Below are positions 1 to 9,670 of a stretch of DNA of 37,974 bases, piece after piece. Source of the DNA: an uncultured Lachnospiraceae bacterium. Lineage in GTDB: Bacteria; Bacillota; Clostridia; Lachnospirales; Lachnospiraceae. Position 1 is the stretch's first letter. Each line of letters starts with the position of its first letter. Under the pieces are notes generated by a model. The model saw only the letters and a list, made by a program, of their open reading frames with translations. It searched no databases and was not told the origin of the DNA. The stretch lies in assembly GCA_900317555.1 (NCBI GenBank), contig ONHF01000021.1, positions 1 through 37,974 of the forward strand. The letters run 5' to 3'. The position numbers were made by a program, and so were the translations under genes.

Positions 1-36
1 CGTTCATCAGAAGACGAAGAGCATGTCACTGCTGTG

Positions 37-45
37 ATTATAGCA
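37..45 (-). promoter_or_regulatory. Extended -10 promoter reading left, out of the window
   Basis: On the minus strand a perfect TATAAT (42 to 37) is preceded by TG and one base, an extended -10 arrangement. The -35 match 17-18 bp upstream is poor. It points away from addB, so it probably drives a gene left of the window. Seen in sequence; function inferred. Confidence 0.4.
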
Positions 46-189
46 TAGATGCATCCTATCGGTGAAGAAAATAAGAGCGAGCCGGGCCGAATAAATCAGT
101 CCACGCGGCGGAGCCTACGGAGAGCCAAAGTGAGCACCGCGCGGACAAGTTTTCCCATCCCCGGCCGCCCCGGCTCGATGTACTCGATG

Positions 190-195
190 TATAAT
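190..195 (+). promoter_or_regulatory. Possible -10 box for addB-addA
   Basis: A perfect TATAAT lies 47 bases before the addB start in a leader with no convincing gene of its own. No good -35 lies 16-18 bp upstream, so this is only a candidate. The rest of bases 46-241 shows nothing else I can name. Confidence 0.3.
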
Positions 196-241
196 AAATC
201 ATCGCGACTGGCGATCGCAGTGAAGAGGAGTTTGAAGCAGC

Positions 242-3200
242 ATGAGCTATTCTTTTTATACAGGCGCCTCCGGTGCCGGAAAAAGCAGTGAACTTCATAA
301 AAAAGTCATCGAATATACAAGCGGTTCCTTAGGCCGCTATGCCATGTACATTGTGCCGGAGCAGTATACGATGCAGACGCAGAAGGAGCTTGTCCTGGCA
401 TCACCAAATCATGGGATCATGAACGTCGATGTTTTGTCCTTTGGAAGGCTGGCACACCGAATCTTCGCGGAAGTCGGAACCGACGACAGAACGCCGCTGG
501 ATGATGTAGGAAAAAGTCTGATTCTGCGTAAAGCGGCAGCAGGCTGTTCGAGGGACCTTTCTGTTTTGAAGGGACAGATAGACAAGCTGGGTATGATCAG
601 CGAGATCAAGTCGGTGATTTCCGAGTTCATGCAGTATGGGATCGGGGTGACCGACGTCGACGACCTCATTCGGTATGCCAGAGAGCACGGGCAGGGCGCG
701 CTGGCCGCAAGACTTCAGGATATCCGGCTTCTGTATCAGGCTTTTCTTGCCTATGAGAAAGAGCGTTTTATTACGAATGAGGAGACGATGGACCGGCTTG
801 CACAGGCGATACCGCAGTCCCGCCTGATTCCGCCAAGCATTCTGATTTTCGACGGATTTACGGGGTTTACGCCGGTGCAGTACAGGGTGCTGTCTGCTTT
901 GATGCAGCGGGCAAAAAAGGTGATCTTCAGTCTGACGATCGGTGAGGACGGAGGACCTTCCGCGGCCGAATGTGAGAATCCGCATGTTCTGCTGGACGAA
1001 CAGGATCTCTTTTACCTTCCGCGCAAAACAATCCGTGACATCACAATGCTTGCCGAAAAGGCGGGTGTGCCCCATGACAAGGATGTGACGTTCGGCGAGG
1101 GTACGCCCGGCCGCTTTTCCGGCAGCGCGGCATTCGCACATCTGGAGAAGTCACTGTTCCGCTTCCCGTTAAAGCCCTATGAACCGGAGGAAGACAACCG
1201 CAGAGCGGCTGCCGGAGCCGCTCTGTCCGGCAGCGCCTGCCCCGCAGGCACCGCAGCCGGACAGAGCCCTGCAGGTTCTCGCGCAGGAACTTTTCCTGTC
1301 GAAATCATGCAGGCTGACTCTGTATCAGAAGAAGTCCGTCAGGTCTGCATCCGAATCCGGGAGCTGGTGCGTTCGGAAGGGTATGCTTTCCGCGACTTCG
1401 GCATCGTGGCGGGAGATCTTGCCACCTATGCCGACGAGCTCGAGCTGCAGGCAGCACGCTATGACATTCCGCTTTATGTCGACCGGACGAGGGCTGTGAT
1501 CCAGAATCCCCTGACGGAAGCCGTGCGGAGCGTTCTTCTTGTGATCTCGGAGAGTTTTGCGTACAGTGCTGTTTTCCGGTATCTGCGGAGCGGCCTGTCG
1601 AATCTTCTTCCCGAAGAGACAGACCGGCTGGAAAATTACTGCCTTGCGCGCGGCATCCGTTCCAAGGGGAAATGGATGGAGCCGTTTGAAGGTGATTTCG
1701 AAATACTCCGCCGGAAGTTTCTTTATGAACTGGAGCCTTTGATCAGCGCGGACAAAAGCGCGGCCGCAAGGACAGGGGCTCTGTATGAATTTCTGCTGCG
1801 AATCCATGCGGCAGAGAAGATGCAGGCACTTGCCTCCAAATTCGAAAAAGAAGGTGACCCGGTTCGCGAAAAGGAATATGATCAGATTTACCGCGCGCTG
1901 ATCGCGCTCCTGGATCAGATGTACGAACTATTAGGTGATGAACCGGTTTCCGCTGCGGATTACACGGAACTGGTGGATGCCGGACTGCAGGAGATTAAGC
2001 TTGGTACTTTGCCGCAGAAAGCGGACCGCGTCCTCGCAGGTGATATCGAGAGGACCAGACTTTCTGAGGTGAAGGTGTTGTTTTTCATCGGGGCAAACGA
2101 CGGAAGCATCCCGCGCGCGACATCTAAAGGCGGCCTCATTTCCGATCTGGACCGTGAATTCCTGCAGGAGTCGGGACTCGAGCTTGCGCCGACGCCGCGG
2201 CAGCAGATGTACATTCAGCGTTATTATCTGTATCTGAATCTGACAAAACAAACCGCGCGTCTCATTGTCTCTTTCGCCGCCGCGGCACCGGACGGGTCGG
2301 CACTTCGCCCTTCCTACCTCATCGATCTTCTGCGCCGCATGTTTCCTGCGGTGAAGGTCCGGACACCGCAGCTTCGCCCGATGGAGCAGCAGCTCGTGTC
2401 CGACAAAGATTCCGTGCATTTTCTTGCCGCGGGACTCAGAGAGTTTGCGGACGGACTATATGACAGAAAGCCGGAAGAGAAAGACCGCTTTCTTACCGTT
2501 TACGGCCTTTGCTGCGGCGCGGGAAGGCCGCAGGCGGCTGCGGTAAGGAGGCTTTCCGAAACGGCTTTTGCGCGCTACACGCCGATGCGGCTTTCAGCGG
2601 AAACCGCGGCGCTTGTTTACGGCGATATCATCCGGGGCTCCGTTACAAGACTGGAGACCGCGGCGCAGTGCTACCTGAAACAGTATCTGCAATACGGACT
2701 GCGGCTGAAAAGACGCGGCAATTATACTTTCGAGCCCGCGGATTCCGGCACTATTCTGCATGGCAGCATTGAGAGCTTCGGCCGGAAGCTGCGGGAGCAT
2801 CACCTCTCCTGGAAGGAATTTTCGAAAGAAGAGGGAAGAACACTCATTAGGGAAGCGCTTTCCGAGACGGCAGACCAGTATAATCACGGTCTTGTATATG
2901 CGTCCGCGCGAGATGCGTACAGGCTGGGAAGGATGGAGAAAATACTCGAACGCACGATTGAGACGCTGCAGTATCAGCTGCAGCAAGGGGAGTTTGTGCC
3001 GGCGTATTTTGAGGTCGATTTTGGCTACGGAAGCGCCATGAACTTCAGGCTTTCCGACGGACGCAGCCTTTCTCTGACAGGGCGCATCGACCGCGTTGAC
3101 CTTTGCGGAGACGAGGGAAACCTGTATATCAAGATCATTGATTACAAGTCGGGAAATCCGGACCTGAATAAAGATAAGATGGCCGCGGGCCTGCAGCTGC

Positions 3201-3781
3201 AGCTTCTGCTGTACATGGATGCCGAAAAGGAACTGCTGGAGAAGCTGCACCCGGGCAGAAATGTGATTCCTGCGGCGCTTCTGTACTATCATTTCGGCGA
3301 TCCTCTGATCCGGAGCGAAACCCTTTTGCCGGATGATCCGTGCGTTGACGAAAATACGGCAGAGCAGCTGCGGGAAGCGCACATTCACGCGATACGAAAG
3401 AGCCTGTGCCCGAAAGGCATGGTGAATGCCGATCCGTCAGTCATTCACCTGCTGGACCGTTCGGAAGAAGCGGACAGCGCGGTCATTCCGGTCCGGCTGA
3501 CGAAAAAGGCACCGCAGCAGGTTGCCAGAACATCGGCAGCCAGAACTTTCGACGAAGCGGAGTTTAATGCAATGACAGAAGCGATGAAGCGAAGGATCCT
3601 GGAGCTTGCTCTGCAGATCATGGAAGGAAACATTCAGGCGGATCCGGTGGCGCTCGAAGGCGGAAGAAGCGCCTGCACGTTCTGTGATTATCAGGATGTG
3701 TGCGGCTTTGACAGGAAACTGCCGGGCTGTCGTTACTATCAGGTTTTTGAAAAGATCCCGAAAGAGGACAGGGAGCAGTAA
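242..3781 (+). CDS. addB: AddB, helicase-nuclease subunit B of AddAB
   Basis: Subunit of the AddAB enzyme that resects double-strand breaks for RecA-dependent repair. The 1179-residue length fits the family. The N-terminus has a Walker A-like GASGAGKS (residues 8-15). The C-terminal nuclease domain has the DYK core (D967, K969). Four cysteines at 810, 1145, 1148 and 1154 have the one-far-plus-three-near spacing that binds the AddB 4Fe-4S cluster. The start follows a GAGGAG ribosome site, and the first residues already belong to the conserved core. addA begins 6 bases after the stop, so the two are co-transcribed. An Ala/Gly/Ser-rich stretch near residues 320-350 looks like a lineage-specific linker. 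Motifs are seen; the role follows from the family. Confidence 0.96.
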   Translation: MSYSFYTGASGAGKSSELHKKVIEYTSGSLGRYAMYIVPEQYTMQTQKELVLASPNHGIMNVDVLSFGRLAHRIFAEVGTDDRTPLDDVGKSLILRKAAAGCSRDLSVLKGQIDKLGMISEIKSVISEFMQYGIGVTDVDDLIRYAREHGQGALAARLQDIRLLYQAFLAYEKERFITNEETMDRLAQAIPQSRLIPPSILIFDGFTGFTPVQYRVLSALMQRAKKVIFSLTIGEDGGPSAAECENPHVLLDEQDLFYLPRKTIRDITMLAEKAGVPHDKDVTFGEGTPGRFSGSAAFAHLEKSLFRFPLKPYEPEEDNRRAAAGAALSGSACPAGTAAGQSPAGSRAGTFPVEIMQADSVSEEVRQVCIRIRELVRSEGYAFRDFGIVAGDLATYADELELQAARYDIPLYVDRTRAVIQNPLTEAVRSVLLVISESFAYSAVFRYLRSGLSNLLPEETDRLENYCLARGIRSKGKWMEPFEGDFEILRRKFLYELEPLISADKSAAARTGALYEFLLRIHAAEKMQALASKFEKEGDPVREKEYDQIYRALIALLDQMYELLGDEPVSAADYTELVDAGLQEIKLGTLPQKADRVLAGDIERTRLSEVKVLFFIGANDGSIPRATSKGGLISDLDREFLQESGLELAPTPRQQMYIQRYYLYLNLTKQTARLIVSFAAAAPDGSALRPSYLIDLLRRMFPAVKVRTPQLRPMEQQLVSDKDSVHFLAAGLREFADGLYDRKPEEKDRFLTVYGLCCGAGRPQAAAVRRLSETAFARYTPMRLSAETAALVYGDIIRGSVTRLETAAQCYLKQYLQYGLRLKRRGNYTFEPADSGTILHGSIESFGRKLREHHLSWKEFSKEEGRTLIREALSETADQYNHGLVYASARDAYRLGRMEKILERTIETLQYQLQQGEFVPAYFEVDFGYGSAMNFRLSDGRSLSLTGRIDRVDLCGDEGNLYIKIIDYKSGNPDLNKDKMAAGLQLQLLLYMDAEKELLEKLHPGRNVIPAALLYYHFGDPLIRSETLLPDDPCVDENTAEQLREAHIHAIRKSLCPKGMVNADPSVIHLLDRSEEADSAVIPVRLTKKAPQQVARTSAARTFDEAEFNAMTEAMKRRILELALQIMEGNIQADPVALEGGRSACTFCDYQDVCGFDRKLPGCRYYQVFEKIPKEDREQ

Positions 3782-3787
3782 TCGGAT

Positions 3788-6700
3788 ATGGGATTTCATT
3801 TTACAGAAAATCAGACAAAGGTGCTGAATGCCAGAAATCATAATATTCTGGTCTCGGCGGCGGCGGGCAGCGGCAAAACAGCCGTCCTTGTCGAACGCAT
3901 CATCCGGATGATCAGCGAGGGAGAAAAGCCGCTCGATATCGACCGGCTTCTTGTCGTGACGTTCACGCGGGCAGCCGCGGCGGAAATGCGCGGGAGAATT
4001 GGCAGAGCTATTTCGGACCGCCTTGAAAAAGAACCGGACAACCGGCACCTGCAGCGTCAGGAAACGCTTCTGCACCACGCGCAGATCACGACGATTGACA
4101 GCTTCTGCAGTTTTCTTCTGCGCAACAATTTCAGTGACATCGGCCTGGACCCCGGCTGCAGGCAGATGGATGACACCGAAGAAAAACTGCTGCGCAGCGA
4201 TACGCTGGACAAGTTTGTCGAGCTGCAGCACGAAAAGAATGATCCGGCATTTCTTGCGGCGGCGGACTACTTTTCGGCGGAGGGAGACGGAAAGCTGGAA
4301 GAGCTGATCGGCCGGCTTTATTCGGCTTCCAATTCGCATCCTTCGCAGAAAGACTGGCTGCTTGCGCACCGGGAAGATTACAGCGTGCAGGGGGAGGAAG
4401 ATCTGCTGCATCAGGCGTGGTTCCGGAGTCTTCTTCTGGACGCGCTGGATACGATCGAAGATACGAAAGAAATCTATCGTGCGATCGCCTCCATCTGCGC
4501 GCAGCCTGACGGGCCATATCCGTACGCGGATATTCTGGAACCGGATCAGGAAGCGGTTTTTGCCCCGTTCGGCATAACCGATCCGGAAAAGGGGTTGCAA
4601 CAGGCACGCGGGATTTTGCTTGATGAGAGCGCGGATACAGATGCGCTGCGGGATGTTTTTCAGAAATTTGCGGCCAGCTGCGCGGCTCCCTCATCCTTCG
4701 CAAAACTTCCTTCGATCACAAAGAAAATGACGACCGTCAGCGACGAGAAGAAAAAGCTTGCCGGCGACCTTCGGAAATCGGTGAAAGAGCAGCTGCAGAA
4801 ATACAATACGGAGATTTTCACAGCAGACCTGCGGACGCTCGTTTCACGGATGAACAGGGCAGATGCCGCGCTGCGGGCTCTCGTCGATACGACAATTTCT
4901 TTTATCGATATGTACGCGCAGGTCAAAAAAGACCGCGGCCTTATTGATTTTTCCGATCTTGAGCGTTTTGCACTGCTGGTACTTCTGGAACGCAGGGAGA
5001 ATGCGGACGGAACGGTCAGCTATGTGCCAAGGAGCGGCGCGAAGGCGTATGAGAAGTATTTTGACGAGGTACTGATCGACGAATATCAGGACAGCAACGA
5101 GGTACAGGAGCTTCTCTTATCGACGATTGCGGGTGAGTCGGATGGGCGTTTCGCGCGGTTTATGGTCGGCGATGTCAAACAGAGCATCTACCGTTTCCGG
5201 AATGCCCGCCCGGAGATCTTTGTCCGGAAGTTTGACACCTACAAGCCGGATGATCCGCAGTGTGAACGAATCGACCTTGATCAGAATTTCCGGAGCCGTC
5301 CCGAAGTGCTGGACGCAGTCAATGCTGTTTTCCGGAAGATCATGCGGAGGGAAATCGGCGGCGTCGATTATGATGCGGCCGCCGAACTGAAAGCCGGAGC
5401 TGTCTATCCGCCGCTGCCGGAAGGGATGACGGATACAGCGGAACTGCTGCTGGTTGCCGGTATGCCGGATGAGGATACAGAAGAAGACGCCGGAAAAGAC
5501 ACCGGGAAAACCTCCCCGGACGCCGCGGAATCTGCCGGAGAGACCTCCGCGGATGAGAATGATGTGGCTTCGCTTTCCAGCCATAAGAAAGAGGCGCTTG
5601 CCGTGGCGCAGCGCATCCGCAGGATGGCAGGCTATGAGCTCGTGACCGACAAAGAGACGGGGCAGCTCCGTCCGGTGCGATACAGCGACATTGTGATTCT
5701 GCTGCGTTCGGGCGGAAGCTGGTATGACGCGTTCCGCGAGATTTTCGAGCTGCAGGGAATTCCCCTGTATGTGGACAATAAGACCGGATACTTCGCAGCC
5801 GAGGAAATCCGGGAAGTTCTGCAGCTGCTGCGGGTCATCGACAATCCCAGGCAGGATATTGCGCTTTATGGAACGCTGCGGGGATATTTTGGCGGCTTTT
5901 CGGAAGATGAAATCGGCAGAATCCGTGCCTCCTTCAAGCCCGGCGAAGGCAGCGGGACCGGTGCCGCGGACAAGGGGCAGAGCGGAGAGGATACTTTTAC
6001 TTTCGAGGGAGAGAATCAGTTTCTGCTGGACGCGGTGATTTCGTATGCAGGTGAAAACACCGAAGCCGGCAGAAAATGCGCCGCATTTCTTTGCTTTCTG
6101 GATGCGTGGCGGGAACGCGCGCGAACCATGCCGATTCATACGCTACTGGAGCAGTTGATTACGCAGACCGGGTATGACGACTATGTCACGGCGCTTCCGG
6201 CAGGCGGACAGCGCAGGGCAAATCTGCAGGCGCTCATCGTGCGCGCGCAGGACTTCGAAAAGACGGCGTTCACCGGACTTTTCAATTTCATCCGTTATAT
6301 TGATCAGATGCGGGAGAGAAAAGTTGATTACGGAGAGGCGAATGTCCTGGATGAAAACGCGGATGTCGTCCGCATCATGACCATCCATAAGAGTAAAGGA
6401 CTGGAGTTCCCGGTTTGTTTTGTCTGCGGGACGGCAGGAAGACTGGCGTTTAAAGGCAAAGACTCGCAGGGCTCCGTGATCATTGACAGCGATCTGGGTT
6501 TTGGGATTGACTATATCGACACGGTCTACCGGAGTGAGCTTGTAACGCTCCGGGGCCTTGCCGTGCGGGACAAGATAGAGCGCGACAGCCTCGGAGAAGA
6601 ATTGCGCGTTCTGTATGTCGCGCTCACACGCGCGAAGGAGAAACTGATTATCACCGGCTATGTGCGGCGGCACAGCGCGAGGGAGAAACAGCTGCAGAAA

Positions 6701-7828
6701 GCTGCGGCAGGCATTGCGCCCGGCGCCGGGCCTCTGCCGGTTCCCGTCATCCGAGGCGCCAGCAGTTATCTCGACCTGATCCAGCTGGCCTTCACTGCGA
6801 TGACGCCGGCGCAGCAGCGGGATTTTCGGGTCGAAAAGCAGGATATCACAGATCTTGATCTGCGCGAAGTCGAAGAGAAGCTGACGCTTGGCGTCCGGAA
6901 AGAAACGCTCCGTGCGGCGCGGGAAGGCGGCATTGCGAAGCTGCCGATCCCGGCGCTTGCGATGGAGCTGGACGAGCGTTTTTCTTTCCGCTATCCGCAT
7001 GAAAATTTAAGCAGTCTGTTCACCAAAACAACGGTCACCGAGCTTAAACGCGTTTCGGAGGAAGAAAATGCCGTTGGTACGGAGGAAGGAGCGACTTCCC
7101 TTGACGGTGCGGTGCAGCTGTATCCGGAGAAGGACCCGGATGTTCCGGTACCGCGGTTTGCAGCAGAGAGCGTGACAGCTGCCGGAACGGCAGCTTCCGC
7201 AGCAACAGACGGTCAGTACGCTGGTGCCGTCGATACCGCCACATCGGCTTCCGGAACACCGCCCGCCGCCGGGGCAGGCGGACAGCTGAAAGGCGCGCGC
7301 CGCGGCACCGCGATTCACCGCGCCTTAGAGCTCATCGATTTCAAACGCTGGCCGGTGCCGTCGCAGGTTACGGACGACGAAATCATTGCCTTTGTCAGAG
7401 AAAAAATTGACCGGAAGGAGATGCCGGCGGAGTACGGTGATGTTTTGTCGCCGCAGGTGCTCCGCCCGTTCCTGCATTCGGAGGCAGCCGCGCGGATGGC
7501 AGCCGCGGACGCACGGGGAGAACTTCGAAGAGAGCAGCCGTTTGTCATCGGTGTTCCGGCATCGAGACTGGGGAGTGATTTTCCGGAATCGGAAACGATC
7601 CTGATCCAGGGAATTATCGACGCGTTCTTTCTTGAAGAAGGAACGGACGGAAAGAAAATCATTCTGCTCGATTACAAGACAGATTATGTCCGGGAGCCGG
7701 AGGAGCTGATCAGCAGATACAGGGTTCAGCTGGATTACTATAAAGAAGCGCTGGAGCGCACGAGCGGACTTCCGGTGGCGCAGAAGCTGATCTATTCCTT
7801 CCGGCTGCAGAAATTAATTGAAGTATAA
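3788..7828 (+). CDS. addA: AddA, helicase-nuclease subunit A of AddAB
   Basis: UvrD-type SF1 helicase fused to a RecB-like nuclease; with AddB it unwinds and degrades broken DNA ends. Walker A is AAAGSGKT (K30), and Walker B is the DEYQD box beginning at D431. The VGDVKQSIYRFR motif, the MTIHKSKGLEFP motif and the VALTRAKEKL motif follow in order. The C-terminal nuclease core is LLDYKTDY (D1295, K1297). At 1346 residues it is longer than the roughly 1,230-residue Bacillus protein. The excess sits largely in an acidic, Thr/Ala-rich insert near residues 555-600 and an Ala/Gly/Thr-rich insert near 1130-1165, just before the nuclease domain. It begins 6 bases after addB, and a terminator hairpin follows. 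Confidence 0.97.
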   Translation: MGFHFTENQTKVLNARNHNILVSAAAGSGKTAVLVERIIRMISEGEKPLDIDRLLVVTFTRAAAAEMRGRIGRAISDRLEKEPDNRHLQRQETLLHHAQITTIDSFCSFLLRNNFSDIGLDPGCRQMDDTEEKLLRSDTLDKFVELQHEKNDPAFLAAADYFSAEGDGKLEELIGRLYSASNSHPSQKDWLLAHREDYSVQGEEDLLHQAWFRSLLLDALDTIEDTKEIYRAIASICAQPDGPYPYADILEPDQEAVFAPFGITDPEKGLQQARGILLDESADTDALRDVFQKFAASCAAPSSFAKLPSITKKMTTVSDEKKKLAGDLRKSVKEQLQKYNTEIFTADLRTLVSRMNRADAALRALVDTTISFIDMYAQVKKDRGLIDFSDLERFALLVLLERRENADGTVSYVPRSGAKAYEKYFDEVLIDEYQDSNEVQELLLSTIAGESDGRFARFMVGDVKQSIYRFRNARPEIFVRKFDTYKPDDPQCERIDLDQNFRSRPEVLDAVNAVFRKIMRREIGGVDYDAAAELKAGAVYPPLPEGMTDTAELLLVAGMPDEDTEEDAGKDTGKTSPDAAESAGETSADENDVASLSSHKKEALAVAQRIRRMAGYELVTDKETGQLRPVRYSDIVILLRSGGSWYDAFREIFELQGIPLYVDNKTGYFAAEEIREVLQLLRVIDNPRQDIALYGTLRGYFGGFSEDEIGRIRASFKPGEGSGTGAADKGQSGEDTFTFEGENQFLLDAVISYAGENTEAGRKCAAFLCFLDAWRERARTMPIHTLLEQLITQTGYDDYVTALPAGGQRRANLQALIVRAQDFEKTAFTGLFNFIRYIDQMRERKVDYGEANVLDENADVVRIMTIHKSKGLEFPVCFVCGTAGRLAFKGKDSQGSVIIDSDLGFGIDYIDTVYRSELVTLRGLAVRDKIERDSLGEELRVLYVALTRAKEKLIITGYVRRHSAREKQLQKAAAGIAPGAGPLPVPVIRGASSYLDLIQLAFTAMTPAQQRDFRVEKQDITDLDLREVEEKLTLGVRKETLRAAREGGIAKLPIPALAMELDERFSFRYPHENLSSLFTKTTVTELKRVSEEENAVGTEEGATSLDGAVQLYPEKDPDVPVPRFAAESVTAAGTAASAATDGQYAGAVDTATSASGTPPAAGAGGQLKGARRGTAIHRALELIDFKRWPVPSQVTDDEIIAFVREKIDRKEMPAEYGDVLSPQVLRPFLHSEAAARMAAADARGELRREQPFVIGVPASRLGSDFPESETILIQGIIDAFFLEEGTDGKKIILLDYKTDYVREPEELISRYRVQLDYYKEALERTSGLPVAQKLIYSFRLQKLIEV

Positions 7829-7854
7829 TCAAATTCATCCGGCCAGGCGATGTG

Positions 7855-7892
7855 AAGCGGGTTTGTAAAGTGAAATTTACAAACCCGCTTTT
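7855..7892 (+). terminator. Intrinsic terminator between convergent addA and the peroxidase gene
   Basis: A perfect 15-bp inverted repeat (7855-7869 with 7876-7890, 6-base loop) is followed by a short T run. It lies 27 bases after the addA stop. The minus-strand peroxidase gene ends at 7986, so the hairpin may serve both directions, though the T run favours plus. Confidence 0.85.
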
Positions 7893-7985
7893 CATGTAAT
7901 GTCCCGGCTGCACTTGCACACCCGGGACAGCCGGCCTGCCTGTGCATTTCCGGCCAGACATCTCGTGTATTTCCAAAAAATGTTA

Positions 7986-8567
7986 TCAGAGCAGTCCTGC
8001 GACGAACTTTTCCACCTCACCCATATCTGCTGTCGGCTCGAAACGTCTGACAACATTTCCCTGCCTGTCAACAACAAATTTCGTGAAGTTCCATTTAATG
8101 TTCGAATTATTCTTGAAATCCGGATCGATCTTCTTAAGAAGCGTGTTCATAGTGGCGCAGGTTGCCTTCGCCTTGATCCCTTTCGCATCTTTTTCAAATC
8201 CCTCGAATCCTTTCTGACTCTTGAGGAAAGTATAAAGCGGCTCTTCCTTCTCGCCTGCAGCTTCGTTATTGTTGACAAAGGTTTTGTGCATCTGCGGAAA
8301 CTGCGTCTTGTATTTCAGCTGGCAGAATTCATGGATTTCCTCATCTGTGCCGGGAGTCTGACCCGCAAACTGATTGCAGGGAATATCCAGAATTTCAAGT
8401 CCCTGATCATGATACTTCTCATACATTTCTTCCATAGGAGCGTAGTGTGGTGTGAATCCGCAGCCGGTTGCCGTGTTCACGACAAGAACAACCTTACCCT
8501 GATAGCTGCTCATGGGAACTTCGTTTCCCTTGGAATCTTTTACGGAATAATCATAAAAACCTGCCAT
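7986..8567 (-). CDS. Glutathione peroxidase family thiol peroxidase
   Basis: Reduces hydrogen peroxide or organic peroxides. In anaerobic Bacillota such enzymes usually take electrons from thioredoxin rather than glutathione (family knowledge). The 193-residue protein has the peroxidatic cysteine in NTATGCGFTP (C36), the PCNQF block (C64), a candidate resolving cysteine at C82, and the WNFTKF block that supplies the catalytic Trp and Asn. It has Cys rather than selenocysteine at the active site. The start at 8567 has a GGAGG site 6 bases upstream. The frame stays open to 8651, but that extension contains the promoter, so the internal ATG is right. It is a single gene with its own promoter, and a shared terminator lies beyond its 3' end. 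Confidence 0.93.
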   Translation of the reverse strand: MAGFYDYSVKDSKGNEVPMSSYQGKVVLVVNTATGCGFTPHYAPMEEMYEKYHDQGLEILDIPCNQFAGQTPGTDEEIHEFCQLKYKTQFPQMHKTFVNNNEAAGEKEEPLYTFLKSQKGFEGFEKDAKGIKAKATCATMNTLLKKIDPDFKNNSNIKWNFTKFVVDRQGNVVRRFEPTADMGEVEKFVAGLL

Positions 8568-8619
8568 ATCGTGCCTCCGATCTGTATTGGTGGTAATAAC
8601 CTGTTCCTTTGCTGTCTTA

Positions 8620-8648
8620 AATATATTGCATACAATTAAATTTGTCAA
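8620..8648 (-). promoter_or_regulatory. Sigma-A promoter of the peroxidase gene
   Basis: On the minus strand a perfect TTGACA (8648-8643) is separated by exactly 17 bases from TATATT (8625-8620). This is the best-matched promoter in the window. It implies a transcript start near 8613 and a leader of about 45 bases. Confidence 0.85.
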
Positions 8649-8737
8649 CATGAAATTCCGGATACAGGGAATTTAACCGTGCCTCCGGAGACCGCAGCGC
8701 CTGCTCCATGCAATAACGCGGCGGGGAACGTCCCGCC

Positions 8738-8767
8738 TTGTCTGACGCAGTGCAACAAAGCTATAAT
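8738..8767 (+). promoter_or_regulatory. Promoter of the EFR1 ferredoxin gene
   Basis: TTGTCT (8738-8743), an 18-base spacer and a perfect TATAAT (8762-8767). The expected start leaves a leader of only about 16 bases that begins right at the AGGAGG ribosome site (8775-8780). Confidence 0.6.
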
Positions 8768-8789
8768 GTGCTTCAGGAGGTCTCATACC

Positions 8790-9575
8790 ATGATTTTTTA
8801 CTTTTCTTCTACAGGAAATTCCAAATACGCTGCCGAAAAGATCGCCGAAATGAACGGTGACAGACTTGTTTCCATAGGGAAGGCCATGAAAAGCAATGAA
8901 CTGCACTATAAAATCGGAGAACACGAGGACATCGGTTTTGTCACGCCGGTATACTACTGGGGAATACCGGACATTGTCTATGAATTTCTGAATCATGTCC
9001 GGCTGGACGGGCATGGCACCGACCGGTACATCTACCATGTGGTTACATTCGGCAGCGTCACGGGTGGTGCGAACGCAATGCTGATGAATGCTCTCCGCAA
9101 GAACTTCGGTCTGATGCTGTCTGCGACTTTCGCGATCCGCATGGTGGATAATTACACTCCGCTGTATGACTGTTCCAATCAGAAAAAGAATGCAGAGGTT
9201 CTTGCGGCAGCGGAGCCTGCGATCCGGGAAGCAGCCGAGAAAATCAAAGCAAGAGAGCCGGGAGAACATAATTTTGACAGGGGTGCATGGGCACTCCTCT
9301 GGCCCGCGGCACAGCTTCTGTATGAGCATGAGCGCAGGACAAGGAAATTCTCCGTGACAGACGAGTGCATTTCCTGCGGACTCTGTGAGCGGCAGTGCCC
9401 TCTGAACGCAATACGTATGGAAAACGGAAAACCTGTCTGGGTGAAGGACAAATGTACGCTGTGCCTTGGCTGCCTGCACCGCTGTCCCAAAGCTGCTATC
9501 CATTACGGAACCAGCGAAAAAACAGTGTTGCACGGCCGGTACCTGAATCCGAATACAAAGCCGGATATACTCTGA
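8790..9575 (+). CDS. EFR1 family flavodoxin-ferredoxin fusion
   Basis: A 261-residue cytoplasmic electron-transfer protein. The N-terminus is a flavodoxin-like domain with the FMN phosphate loop FSSTGNSKYAA (residues 5-15). The C-terminus carries two 4Fe-4S ferredoxin motifs: C193, C196, C199, C203 and C222, C225, C228, C232. This layout defines the EFR1 family, common in gut Clostridia. Its specific partners are not known to me. The start at 8790 is preceded by AGGAGG at 9 bases; the longer open frame from 8679 adds 37 residues without homology and crosses the promoter. It appears monocistronic. Confidence 0.9.
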   Translation: MIFYFSSTGNSKYAAEKIAEMNGDRLVSIGKAMKSNELHYKIGEHEDIGFVTPVYYWGIPDIVYEFLNHVRLDGHGTDRYIYHVVTFGSVTGGANAMLMNALRKNFGLMLSATFAIRMVDNYTPLYDCSNQKKNAEVLAAAEPAIREAAEKIKAREPGEHNFDRGAWALLWPAAQLLYEHERRTRKFSVTDECISCGLCERQCPLNAIRMENGKPVWVKDKCTLCLGCLHRCPKAAIHYGTSEKTVLHGRYLNPNTKPDIL

Positions 9576-9583
9576 GCGCGGCT

Positions 9584-9620
9584 GTTTGCGGCGCAGCCGG
9601 CCATGACCCGTGCCGCAAAC
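9584..9620 (+). terminator. Hairpin after the EFR1 gene
   Basis: A perfect 9-bp stem (GTTTGCGGC at 9584-9592 with its complement at 9612-9620) lies 8 bases after the stop. There is no T run, so it may stabilise the 3' end or terminate only weakly. Confidence 0.4.
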
Positions 9621-9650
9621 CCGACCGGCCAATCCGCCAATAGAGCAAAA

Positions 9651-9670
9651 TATGCATTTGCAAACGCATA
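9651..9670 (+). promoter_or_regulatory. Operator-like 20-bp palindrome upstream of the amino-acid importer
   Basis: Nine of ten base pairs match across the dyad of TATGCATTTGCAAACGCATA. TGCATA or GCATAA words recur downstream (around 9684-9692 and 9715-9723) before the promoter. The position upstream of an ABC importer promoter suggests a regulator site. The protein that would bind it is unknown. Confidence 0.4.

Noticed and set aside
49-298. Short frames on both strands before addB
   Set aside because: Both overlap the addB start, have no ribosome site and show unlike-protein composition. The region reads better as a leader with promoters.
401-1141. A 246-codon minus-strand frame inside addB
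   Set aside because: It lies fully within addB, has biased composition and no domain or ribosome site.
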